Both the position numbers and the translations under genes were made by a program. Source: Termitomyces sp. T153 (lineage: Eukaryota; Basidiomycota; Agaricomycetes; Agaricales; Lyophyllaceae). Taken from it: DNA of 47,785 nt. The DNA lies in assembly GCA_018296165.2 (NCBI GenBank), contig JACKQL020000210.1, positions 1-47,785 on the forward strand, given 5' to 3'. The notes below the pieces were generated by a model, which had not been told where the DNA came from, made no database searches, and saw only the letters and a list, made by a program, of their open reading frames with translations. Shown here piece after piece: positions 10,011-22,200 of this stretch (the first letter of the stretch is position 1; each line of letters opens with the position of its first letter).

Positions 10011-10100
10011 TTCCATATATCTCGTCTGGCACTTGCCAGATGGTGCAAATGGGTACGTTCTCAAAAGACTTGGTCATCCGTCGGAGTCTACTTTATATCC

Positions 10101-10149
10101 CGGCACTTAGTTGCCGACCATAGATGTAAATTGCGGCACTTAGCTGCCG
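10101..10149. repeat. Pair of identical-stem palindromes
   Basis: Two 16-bp palindromes, CGGCACTTAGTTGCCG (10101-10116) and CGGCACTTAGCTGCCG (10134-10149), sit 33 bp apart (start to start), followed by a related CCGGCAAACTGCGG. They could be tandem protein-binding sites or ends of an old repeat. Confidence 0.5.
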
Positions 10150-10179
10150 ATACCGGCAAACTGCGGACCGCATTTTAAG

Positions 10180-11526
10180 GATGTAAATCAGAAGTCAAAA
10201 GTCTATTCTTAACCTGTTTGCATTGCCATATATGTAATACAACTGTGTAATTTCGTTGGCATCTCTTTTTCACGTTATCAGCCATCAAGCTACTACTATT
10301 GAGTCCAAAATGGACAGGGGGTGCAAACAAAAAACGTGAAGATTAAAACTTGAAGGATCTCCTTAAACCCAGCTTCCCTTTTCAAACACATGGATGATGT
10401 TCGTCATGTTTCTAGCAGCTGACAGAGCTGTAGATAAATGCCCCAACGGTACCAGATTACATACTCTGTGAGTCTTACCTCGATCTCACATCCCATGATC
10501 TCATATAATCTCTTCTCATAATGTCTTCTCTGATCTTCCCTTTATCTCCCATCAATGAACCACAATGGCATCCGCATCTTCCTTTGCTCCGAGCACCAGA
10601 TAGCGTGGATTTGGCCTCTCGTATATCCTACCTCCTTGAACCCGAGTTTTCTTACATGTTTTCTCCAGAACGCTCAACATGAGACGGTGCAAATGTGACG
10701 TATTCCCTGCTCCCTCTGTCAATAACATTTGTAGCTCTGTATACGATAGGCTCAGTTCTCTGCAATTGATATTTTTACATTCATAACATACAGAAACTCT
10801 CGATATGTCATAGTAACGAAGAGCTTATGCTTTGACACAGAAATCAAATTTTGATGGAATGACAACAATTACAGTGTTGGAATCAAGGAATTCGAACTTG
10901 CACCACAAGGGAATCCATCGGTTCCACATGGAACGTATCCAAAATTAACCGGTAGTGTAGAGCATATTCATGTTGTTAATGGCGAGAAACAGCAGTTTGC
11001 AGCAAGGTGAGCAGTTATTAACTCCCCCAAACACGGTTGATACATTACACGGTATATTATTGCCGATCCTGTAAATCCAGCTCCATATGTATCAATCAGG
11101 CTGTAGTCATAAGGTCAATACAATAATCTGTCAACTACAGGTACAGTTAGAGCTACTAAATTTTGGGTAGTTAGAGGTTTGGCACAGAATTCCTGAAAAA
11201 ATAAAAATTTACAGAGATGGCAGGGTGTGTAGTACTTTGGGACATCATCATAGAAGGTGAAATAATGAACTGGAGACCTTTGCTACTAAAGCCTTTTACA
11301 AGGCCCGAGGTGTTAAAGCCTTCAAAAGCCCGACGATCGGCCCGGCTCCCAGTCGAGCTCGGACCACCGGCACCTGGCTGAAGGAGATAATGGTGACAAA
11401 GTGATCATGTTACCTCAATATGGCTTTGCTTCTTATGATCTTACGATACTTTCAGCACCAACGAGTCCTTTGCTCGTCATATCAAAAGCCTGTGTCGGGG
11501 CACCGTTTGCGCATTCCTAATCCTCG
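10180..11526. other. Upstream region of the O-methyltransferase gene, no gene seen
   Basis: AT-richer DNA with no long frame. Stretches such as 11285-11335 contain short imperfect direct repeats (AAAGCCTT..CAAGGCCCG / AAAGCCTTCAAAAGCCCG). The O-methyltransferase promoter should lie here, but I see no clear TATA box near its ATG. Confidence 0.5.
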
Positions 11527-13427
11527 ATGGAGCCTCTTACTAATCGACAAATTTCTGCCCTAGTCGCACTTATAAAAGAGACGGCAAATACAATTGAATC
11601 TCACTTCACGGACTCCTCACTCCTCTCTCTGAACAGCCTGGACTCTCATGCGTTGGACGCAGCGATCTCCTCCCCTCCACTTAATGATGCCGTTCATATA
11701 CTTGAAGGTGCTTGTGCTCAGTTGTGCGCGACCCTCGCGCGGCCGAGCCATACTGTACTCAATGTACGCCGCTCTGCTTCTGACTTCTCATAGATCTTTG
11801 GATTTCTCATTGAGTTTGTCTTTCATGACAGAGGGCAACACAGGTTAGGGTGCTGCTTAGATCTGCGTAAAGTGTATATAATTGACGGTGACCTTGGCAG
11901 TTCTTCGAACCTATTTGCTTGAACGTCGTGATCACGTTCAAGATACCGGATATCCTTCAAGAACGCCCATTAGGAATGCATATCAAGGAAATCGGAGAAA
12001 AAGCCGGTGTTGATCATGAGAAACTTGGCCAAATCATGCGTCTATTAGCTACTAAGCATATCTTCCGAGAAGGTATGTCATTCTATGACAAACCTCGAAG
12101 TGCCATTTTTACTCTACATGGATACTCCGTTTTACAGTTGCGACAGATCTTTTCGCAAACAACCGTCTGAGCATTCAACTTGTCTCTTCAAACCCTCTAG
12201 CAGGCTATTTATCTTTTTAGTGAGTATCAAACACCCCGACTTTGCATCTCACGATGGAATTCCTCCACTGGCCCGCTGATTAATCAAATCCAAAGTAACG
12301 AGATTAACGAGGCAGCAATGATGATTGTGGACGTTCTCTCAAATTCAAATCAGAAAAAAATCGAGCAATCGCCATGGAACAGGATGACGGGATTTGATGG
12401 ATCTCTGTTTGAATATTTTGAGGAGGTACTGTTGTTTTTTGCCATATTTAGTGCAGATGATCATATTGCTTGATATTATCAGGGCACTCCGGAGGGTGCA
12501 AAACAAGGAGCATTGTTTGCTCTCGGATTGCGCGGATGGAATGATGCCGTACAGGCAGCAGCCGTTCTTTCAGGTATGTTCTTGCTTTATTCTTTCCCGT
12601 CCGTGGATGTGGCGCTCACAGCAGAGCTATAGACTTCCCTTGGGGAAAATATCCAGCTGGGACAATCGTCAATGATGTTGGCGGGGGCATTGGAACCATG
12701 GCTCTGGAGCTGATCAAAGCCTTTCCGAATCTTCTGCTCAAGCTCCAGGATCGGCCCGATAGGATTCATCAAGCGGAGATGGAAGTTTGGCCAGAGCTCC
12801 TGCCCTCTGCAATTGCTGAAAAACGTATCGAATTCAAGGCTATTGATTTTTTCGTTGATTCGCCGATTGAAGGGTGTGATGTGTACTACGTGAGTATCAA
12901 TAGGTCATTGAGCATGTGCTTCCTGATGTAAAGGATCCGCAGTTAAAGAACATCTTGTGAACAATCTATCTACAAATCCCTCCATCAGGACCCTAACATT
13001 ACTACTATGATTAGGTTGCACTGGTCGGATGAAAAATGTATTCGGATTCTTCGCAACATCCGCGCAGTCTTAAAGCCCAGTGCTTGCATCCTTCTCCGTG
13101 CGTGGCCCTCCTGCAAAGCTTCTGGATATGCTAACTTATCTGTATAACGCAGATGACTATGTCCTTCAGCACACGAATCGTGATTATACTGGAACTCCCC
13201 AGGCCGACTCTGTGTTAACACTGAAGGAGGCACCGGAGCCATTACTTCCGAATTATGGTGCTGGTCATGTTCACCAGTACAATCTAGACATCGCTACGAT
13301 GGTCTTGCTGAACAGTAGAGAGCGTACAATGGAGGAATTCATTGATATTGCTGGCAAGGCTGATCTCAGGTTTGTTAAACTTTGGCATACAGGTGAGATG
13401 GCTGTGCTTGAATTTCACCCTGCGTGA
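11527..13427 (+). CDS. SAM-dependent O-methyltransferase (fungal COMT-like class), nine exons
   Basis: Probably methylates a hydroxyl on a small, likely secondary, metabolite; the substrate is unknown. My splice model is exons 11527-11763, 11832-11843, 11901-12072, 12138-12219, 12296-12425, 12483-12573, 12633-12889, 12989-13097, 13153-13427. All introns are GT..AG, 55-99 nt, several with CTRAY-like branch sites. The total is 1365 nt, exactly 455 codons, giving 454 aa, a usual length for the family. The N-terminus is helical, followed by a dimerisation/winged-helix-like segment (FFEPICLNVVI.., LLATKHIFREV). Motif I of the SAM site reads VNDVGGGIGT near residue 250. The catalytic-His region is LHWSDEKC (family usual HDWSDE). 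The C-terminus reads FVKLWHTGEMAVLEFHPA. Exon 8 replaces the usual LRHVLHDW context with a divergent DPNITTMIRLHW, so that boundary is the weakest. No frame lesion is seen; the gene may be functional. Confidence 0.85.
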
Positions 13428-16400
13428 CGGTATTACATTATGTAGTCTATTTCAAGTTCTGTATGTCTTACAGTGTCTACCATAGGCATCCAAACATTGA
13501 TACTAGTACCAGCAACTTGAAAGGGCTCAGCTTGGGTCAAAAGCTTGGGATTATCAGGACTGTGAGCCAAGCTTTGAGCGCTCAACAAGGCCTGGCCACC
13601 GCTGGCACTGGAACCTGAATCCAGTAGGAAATCAAACAAAGATCCATATCATACCATTTCTTTGAGACATTTCAATCCTGGAAGATGTCTTCTGTTGTCT
13701 GGAGCCTTGCTCCATGGAAAATCATCTTTTGAGTAATTCACTTTCTCTCTCAAGGCTGCCGCATTGATCTTGTGCAAAAGTATCGTCATCAACATCGACC
13801 CGGTAAGGGACAAACTGCGCTACAAGGAGTGATTTTCATGCTATATGCTAATGGATGATCTTGATCCTTCCCGAGTGGATTCTTTTCACCGTGGGGCGCT
13901 GGACATAGAGAAGCCGCAATGGGCTATTGGGAAAAAGTCATTGGTGTTAAGGTATTGTACTGGCATTTGGAATCCATACCTCTTGACATTCGCCTCAAGA
14001 AATCATTAATCACTTATTATAAATGAGTTCATGGTCCTTTTCAAGTTTCAGCTTCGGTTGGAAACCGAGTATATATTTCCACCTTTTCCTTCTTACAACA
14101 TGAAAGAGATTTTACGAGGTCAAGTGCTAATCATGACCAATGTCTGTTCCATCTCTACGCTGTAGACCCCAGTCAACGCGCCGTCAATGCTGGTTCAGTG
14201 AGGATTTAAGTAAAGGGCGGTGGAGGTGTGGTAAGTGCGTATTTTTGTTCTCTCTAGTAATATTTTAGCACCTAATACATCCGCGAGTTTTTCCAGCATG
14301 TGATATCATGATTCTCAACGGACTGATACCGCTTCGATCGGCTCGCCTCAATCCACTCGAAGTTATTTTTCACAGTTCATCTTGTGCATTCGACACGGCA
14401 AGGAAACTATGCAGAAAGCATAACGATTGACCCGAAAAAGAGATGAAGCGAAGCTGCGTACCTCTATCCATCAAATACTGTAGGATATTTCACCTGAACT
14501 CCCTTTCCTCATTCACTTGTATTCGAGAGCAATCAGCGCAGCAACACATAGTTTGAGCGAGACGCTAGGCCGCAGACCGTCATCGCATTTGCAAATATCG
14601 AGAATAAGGCATGTAGTTGGGGGGGGAGGTTAGGGGAGGTGTGTGTGGGTAATTTGAATCTCGCAACCGGTGTATAGCATAGCAGGGTTTCGGGGGGAGC
14701 CAACAGCTTCGTAGCTAAGTTTAATTCGGCTGGATGAAAAGTGGAAGAGAAATGGATTTTTCGACGGCTTTCATCATCATTGTTGGTCATAATAACACTA
14801 AGATAACGGAAGTAAGAGAGCTGAGAAGAAAGAAATGTCATGGATTGTTCTGGAAAAAGAGACGAGAGAAGGCTTGCTATCTCCACCTCTGTCAACCTTG
14901 CTCGACATCATCTGCACGGAAACACTCTTTTTCCTCGTTTGCCCCTTGTATCCATTATCCGCTTTTTCGGTTCCTTCTGCATGCAGAATCTATCTGATTT
15001 GAATCCTGCATTCCGTTCTTCGACATCCAGGAACACGCTATACCGATCTTCTTCCACTCCCAAGTCTTTGGAGCTGCTTCAATTTTGATTTTAAGTGAGA
15101 CGTCGACAAAGACGGTGGTTCATTCTATTAGGTGGACGCGTCAGATGTATTATCATCCGGTAGACAGACAAACAAAACACACTCGTTCTGAGCATTTTGC
15201 AGTTTTCTTCTACTGACAAGCGATAAAATCGACCGCGTACTTCTTCTAATCATTTGTTGTGTTTTCCCTCGTGTCAGCGCAGCCACACAATACACTCTAG
15301 TAAACTCTCAATCTTACCTCTGGGAACATCAAGCTCCCCTTCCTACCGAGCAAAAACGTGTCCAAAGTACGACTTGGATGATGGTTCGTGTCAAGGGTGA
15401 TTAGGGCGCGCGAGATTACGGTGAAAGAGGAGTGTGCATGAAAGCTGGCCGTAGAGACCTGGTCGTCTTGCGGCCGCCATTCATGGAGGATTCGGTCGCG
15501 CGGCCGTTCTTCCAGACGTGAGACCAGACCTTCCGTGGTTGATCTATACAACAAGTCATCTTGACTCCCGTGGGCCAGAATTCAGCATCTTCTACTCCCA
15601 TTACGACTGTTGCTAGGGCTTTTGAGGCCGCGGAAAAACACCCCGTTCGTCCTACGCCGACAGCATAAATGACAAGGTGAGTACCTGCCGTTGCTCTTGT
15701 GTAAACTTGTGTCATCAAAGACGACCTGAAAAGAGGTTATAACGCCAAGTTATCGCAATCCTCCTTCACAGCTGCGGTTGCTCTACCGATCGAAGAGACG
15801 AACTTCAACCGGAATCATCGTCCTCGCATGTACACTTCACCGAGTGCCGAAAGATTGATCGACGGGACGGACGCAGACGAGCACGACGGGAGGCTTGTAA
15901 AGCTAGCGGCAGCAAGGGTGAAGATGACAGGTCAATGTGAACGAGCTGAGGACGTTCAAAGGGAATGCCGAGTGAGGGGCATTGCGATGTTCGAGCCATT
16001 GTCTAGCGCACGGCTGGCTGCTGGTTGCGGTCATTTCTGGGGCTCTCACGCATAAAAAAGTAGACATTCCGCTCGGATCGACAAAGCCTTCGTTGTATAA
16101 CCATAGCAGACAAGTGCGAGGAGAGATGTGAGCGCAGAAGAGACTACAAGACGAGGCTGTGAGTTCTCTCGGAGTCAGTTGGCACAAAAGAGACAAAGAT
16201 GACTGGTTGGCAGAGACGCGACGGCATGGAATGATCCGGCCCGCGCGCATTACGGTGGAGTATTTTCAGGCTAAAATAGATGGTGAGAAAGATCGTTGGA
16301 ACACGTGGATGTGCTGTGGGGGTTGAGCCTGGGACTTGCTTGCCCATATTTGGAACTAGGCAAAACATGGCCACACCGGTCTCGTCGCGACAAGATGACA

Positions 16401-16474
16401 GCTGTACTCGTGGCACTCTCTCTATCGCTATTGTCCATCTTGTTCGCATTGTATAGTTCTATCGCCGCTGTAAC
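13428..16474. other. 3 kb CpG-normal intergenic region without a confident gene
   Basis: Many short overlapping open frames occur (14533-14895 minus, 120 codons; 15416-15718 minus; 15903-16250 minus), but none shows a recognisable domain or a consistent splice model. The first 200 bp are probably O-methyltransferase 3' UTR. The right end (about 16300-16474) should hold the promoter of the NLR-like gene. Confidence 0.5.
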
Positions 16475-19295
16475 ATGTCCGCAAACCAGAAAGACAAACC
16501 CTCCTCGAAGAGGCAAATGCTCATCCAAGGCCTCAAGTCAGTGTTCTCGAAAAGTCCTGAGGATCCATCACCTGCTCGTAAGTACTCGGGTCAATCCCTC
16601 GAACACATCTCTCACAATTGACCGGACTTTTCATCTGTGCTAGGTTCCATTGATACAGGTAAGCACAATGGGCATTGGTCATCTTAGCCCTTTGTCTAAA
16701 TCATGGCTCAGGCACTGTGATGAAAGATAGACTTCAACTAGCTTGGAATGGTGTTGAGCTCTTGCTTAAGAAGGCTGAGGATTCATTAGCTGGAACACCA
16801 TTCCGGGTTCCTGTTGGTATTGTTAATACTCTTATCGAGCTTTACAATGTAAGTTTTTTTCTCATATTATATGATGCATCAGGTGAAATGGTTTCTAACA
16901 ACAATGAGTTAAAAACTCAGATAGTAAGAACTTAAGAACGCCTCAGTGCTATGGAACATGAGTTAGCCAAGACCAATGATGCTGACTTAAAGGATCTGAT
17001 GAAAGGCTTTGCTGAGTGTGTTCAGTGATATTTACCTACTATTGTAAGGCTGATGTGGAGCAGGAAACTTGCTACTAAGCTTAGTGAACTTGATAGTATA
17101 TCTAAGAAAGCAACATGGAAGAAAATTCTTCAGAATGAGCAGGACAAGTCACAGCTCAATAGTATTTTCAAATACATTGATGAGCAGATAAAGGATTTTC
17201 AGGTGTGATTGTTTGTATGCATGTTTGAAGTATAAAGCTAAAACTAAATTTCTTTAGATTAGGCTTGCTCTCAAGATTGATCAGAATATCTTTAATCTGC
17301 AAAAATCACTTGATGTATGAGACTGACATGGTTTTAAGTAACTGTTATAAACTAATTTGATCCTTAGAAACTACAACTCAAGAATTGGCCTTATTCTGAC
17401 AAGGCTATATACAATTACAATCTTGAAGGTGTGCCAACATTGTCTCGTGGAGCTTGCCTATCAGGAACTCGTGTTTCTATTCTTGAACAAATTTATGAAT
17501 GGGCTCAAGATTCAGCATTAACAAGCCCACCAGTTTTTTGGCTGACTGGCCATGCAGGCTCAGGCAAATCAACTATTGCCTACTCTGTAGCTGAGCAGTT
17601 TGACAATGGCAAAGAAGTGTTGAGGACTTTGCAGGCCACTTTTTTTTGCTCTAGGCAATTTGAGACAAAATATCAAAAACATATTATTCCTACTCTGGTT
17701 TATCAGCTTGCTCATCACTCTCATGTGTATGCAGAGTCATTACATGCTGCTAGTGGTGGATTGATCTCTGTCAACAAACCCTTGTCAAATCAGATGAATG
17801 ACCTCTTAGTTGGACCTTGGCAGAAGTCTGTTGAGAACCATTCTTCAGACCTACCGCCATACCTCATAGTTATTGATGCTTTAGATGAAATTGAGGGAAA
17901 AGCAGGAGCAGAATTTCTCAGAAAACTGCTTATGACTATTCAAAGTGGGCATTTACAAGGGCTCAAGTTTCTTGTTACAAGTAGACCAGATCCTGAACTT
18001 GCCAAGCTATGTGCATCCTTTCCACCTGACTCAGTTTGTTGTCTTCAAGATGTGTCTCAGGAGCAGGCTGATAGAGATATTATGACATACTTGCATCATG
18101 CCTTGCCTGTGTTTCAGAGTAAGCTTGAACTCAAAGAGCTTGGAAGAAAGGCAAATGGTCTGTTTATCTATGCTTCAACTGCTGTGAGGTACATATCATC
18201 AGGAACCCCAGGAGAGCAACAAGATAAGATGAGACAGCTGCTTGATCCTACAAATGATACAAAAATGTCAGAAGTGCCAGATTCTTTTGATTCAAGAACA
18301 CTGATTGATAATTTGTACCATCAAATACTGTCTGAAGCATTTGTTCAAGTTCAAAAGGATCATGTTGAAGCTCGCTTAAAACTCCTCTATACAATTCTTT
18401 GCACTGAAAAGCGTATATCTACTTCTGTTGCAGCAGGACTCTGTAATGCTATAAATGTAAAAGATATGGAAGAGTGAGCTGATGATCTCATTAAAAAGCT
18501 CCATGCAGTTCTTTATGTGAAAAATGATAAAGTCTTTTGGTACCATGCTTCTTTTCCAGACTTCATCTTTGCTCAAGGACAATCATCCAAAATATGTCTG
18601 ACAGATTTTAACAATTCTTCAAGTTATATCAAGGATATGTCCTGTGATGCAGCCTCTCATCATGCTTTACTTGCTAAGTGTTGCTTTGATATTATGCAGA
18701 GAGAGCTTCAGTTTAACATCTGCAATTTACCTTCATCATTTTTTGAAGACACTGAAATACCAAATCTTCAAACTTGTATCAAGGAGAAAATATCAGGTGT
18801 CCTTCAATATGCATGCCAACACTGGGCACAACACATAATGAAAGCCATACCAAAACAGCACAAGAATATTCTGTATAAAATGGAAAAATTCCTTGAAATT
18901 CATGTGCTTTTTTGGATGGAGGCTATGAATCTACTTCAATTATCAAAGCAGTGTCATATTATGCTGCAACAAGTAATTCAATGTATTATCAAGGCAAGAG
19001 AGTTCTAATTTCAATGTACTCAAAAAGATTGATAGTATGATAGCAACAGGTTGACAGTCACTCATATCTCATACAAAACATCAATGAGACAGCTAACTTT
19101 GCTGCCCACTTTACATCAAGTCCAGCAGCTCAGTCCACACCACATCTATATCTTTCAGCATTAGCAACATTCTTCAGTGATAGCAACCTAACAAAAAGAT
19201 GGAAAGAGGAATTCCCTTTGATTCCATCTCTAATTGGTGAAAGAAGACTGACAATGTCCAAAGTGAGCATATTGCAGGAAAGTAGTGTTGAATGT

Positions 19296-22200
19296 GTTGC
19301 ATTTTCACCAGATGGGAAGTGCATTGTCTCTGGGTCATATGACAATTCTGTGAGGGTCTGGGATGCCTCCAATGGTGCACAGTTGCAGGAATTAAATGGC
19401 CACACCAACTGGGTCACATCTGTTGCATTCTCACCAGATGGGAAGTCTATTGTCTCTGGCTCAGATGATGAATCTGTGAGGGTGTGGGATGCCTCCAGTG
19501 GTACACAGTTGCAGGAATTAAAAGGCCACACTGACTGGGTCACATCTGTTGCATTCTCACCAGATGGGGAATCCATTGTCTCTGGCTCATATGACAAATC
19601 TATGAGGGTGTGGGATGCCTCCAATGGTGCACAGTTGCAGGAATTAAAAGGCCACACTGACTGGGTCACATCTGTTGCATTCTCACCAGATGGGAAGTCC
19701 ATTGTCTCTGGCTCAGATGATGAATCTGTGAGGGTGTGGGATGCCTCCAGTGGTACACAGTTGCAGGAATTAAAAGGCCACACTGACTGGGTCACATCTG
19801 TTGCATTCTCACCAGATGGGGAATCCATTGTCTCTGGCTCATATGACAAATCTATGAGGGTGTGGGATGCCTCCAATGGTGCACAGTTGCAGGAATTAAC
19901 TGGCCACACTGGGTCTGTCACATCTGTTGCATTCTTGCCAGATGGCAAGGTCACTGTCTCTACTTCAAATGATAATTCTATGAGGGTGTGGGATGCCTCC
20001 ATTGGTGCACAGTTGCAGGAATTAAATGGCCACACTGACTGGGTCACATCTGTTGCATTCTCACCAGATGGGAAGTCCATTGTCTCTGGGTCATATGATA
20101 AATCTGTGAGGGTATGGGATGCCTCCAGTAGTGCACAGTTGCAGGATTTAACTGGCCACACTGACAGGGTCATATCTGTTGCATTCTCACCAGATGGGAA
20201 GTCCATTGTCTCTGGCTCATATGATAAATCTGTGAGGGTGTGGGATGCCTCCAGTGGTACACAGTTGCAGGGCTTACATGGCCACACTGGGTCTGTCACA
20301 TCTGTTGCATTCTTGCCAGATGGCAAGGTCACTGTCTCTACTTCAAATGATAATTCTATGAGGGTGTGGGATGCCTCCAATGGTGCACAGTTGCAGGAAT
20401 TACATGGCCACACTGGCTCTGTCACATCTGTTGCATTCTCACCAGATGGGAAGTCCATTGTCTCTGGCTCAGATGACAAATCTGTGAGGGTGTGGGATGC
20501 CTCCAATGGTGCACAGTTGCAGGAATTAAATGGCCACACCAACTGGGTCACATCTGTTGCATTCTCACCAGATGGGAAGTCCATTGTCTCTGGCTCATAT
20601 GATGAATCTGTGAGGGTGTGGGATGCCTCCAATGGTGCACAGTTGCAGGAATTAAATGGCCACACTGACTGGGTCACATCTGTTGCATTCTCACCAGATA
20701 GAAAGTCTATTGTCTCTGGCTCATATGACAGATCTGTGAGGGTGTGGGATGCCTCTAGTGGTGCCCAGTTGCAGGCATTAGATGGTCACACTGACCTTGT
20801 CACATCTGTTGCATTCTCACCAGATGGGAAGTCCATTGTCTCTGGGTCATATGATAAATCTGTGAGGGTGTGGGATGCCTCCAGTGGTGCACAGCTGGAG
20901 GATTTAAATGGCCACACTGACCTTGTCACATCTGTTGCATTCTCACCAGATGGGAAGTCCATTGTCTCTGGCTCATATGATGAATCTGTGAGGGTGTGGG
21001 AGGCCTCCAGTGATGCACAGTTGCAGGAATTAATTGGCCACACCAACTGTGTCACATCTGTTGCATTCTCACCAGATGGGAAATCCATTGTCTCTGGATC
21101 ATTTGACAAATCTGTGAGGGTGTGGGATGCCTCCAGTGGTGCACAGTTGCAGGAATTAAAAGGCCACACTGACTGGGTCACATCTGTTGCATTCTCACCA
21201 GATGGGAAGTCCATTGTCTCTGGCTCATATGACAAATCTGTGAGGGTATGGGATGCCTCCAGTAGTGCACAGTTGCAGGAATTACATGGCCACACTGGGT
21301 CTGTCACATCTGTTGCATTCTTGCCAGATGGCAAGGTCACTGTCTCTACTTCAAATGATAATTCTATGAGGGTGTGGGATGCCTCCAATGGTGCACAGTT
21401 GCAGGAATTACATGGCCACACTGGCTCTGTCACATCTGTTGCATTCTCACCAGATGGGAAGTCCATTGTCTCTGGCTCAGATGACAAATCTGTGAGGGTG
21501 TGGGATGCCTCCAATGGTGCACAGTTGCAGGAATTAAATGGCCACACCAACTGGGTCACATCTGTTGCATTCTCACCAGATGGGAAGTCCATTGTCTCTG
21601 GCTCATATGATGAATCTGTGAGGGTGTGGGATGCCTCCAATGGTGCACAGTTGCAGGAATTAAATGGCCACACTGACTGGGTCACATCTGTTGCATTCTC
21701 ACCAGATAGAAAGTCTATTGTCTCTGGCTCATATGACAGATCTGTGAGGGTGTGGGATGCCTCTAGTGGTGCCCAGTTGCAGGCATTAGATGGTCACACT
21801 GACCTTGTCACATCTGTTGCATTCTCACCAGATGGGAAGTCCATTGTCTCTGGGTCATATGATAAATCTGTGAGGGTGTGGGATGCCTCCAGTGGTGCAC
21901 AGCTGGAGGATTTAAATGGCCACACTGACCTTGTCACATCTGTTGCATTCTCACCAGATGGGAAGTCCATTGTCTCTGGCTCATATGATGAATCTGTGAG
22001 GGTGTGGGAGGCCTCCAGTGATGCACAGTTGCAGGAATTAATTGGCCACACCAACTGTGTCACATCTGTTGCATTCTCACCAGATGGGAAATCCATTGTC
22101 TCTGGATCATTTGACAAATCTGTGAGGGTGTGGGATGCCTCCAGTGGTGCACAGTTGCAGGAATTAAAAGGCCACACTGACTGGGTCACATCTGTTGCAT

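Noticed and set aside
10880..10905. tRNA B-box-like word (minus GTTCGAATTCC)
   Set aside because: No matching A box, anticodon stem or acceptor pairing can be built around it. A similar word near 9008 fails for the same reason.
15600..15680. Minus-strand VGVGRTG resembling the protein tyrosine phosphatase signature
   Set aside because: The catalytic Cys and the preceding His are missing (Tyr-Ala-Val instead) and there is no supporting domain around it.
16296..16643. Plus frame with a signal-peptide-like hydrophobic stretch (AVLVALSLSLLSILFALYSS)
   Set aside because: It overlaps the first exon of the NLR-like gene in another frame, and the rest has no family features.
19130..20677. A 515-codon minus-strand open frame, and three 299-codon ones at 20786-23701, opposite the WD40 array
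   Set aside because: They exist only because the 126-bp period keeps the antisense frame open; composition mirrors the WD40 codons and the plus strand has clear family features.
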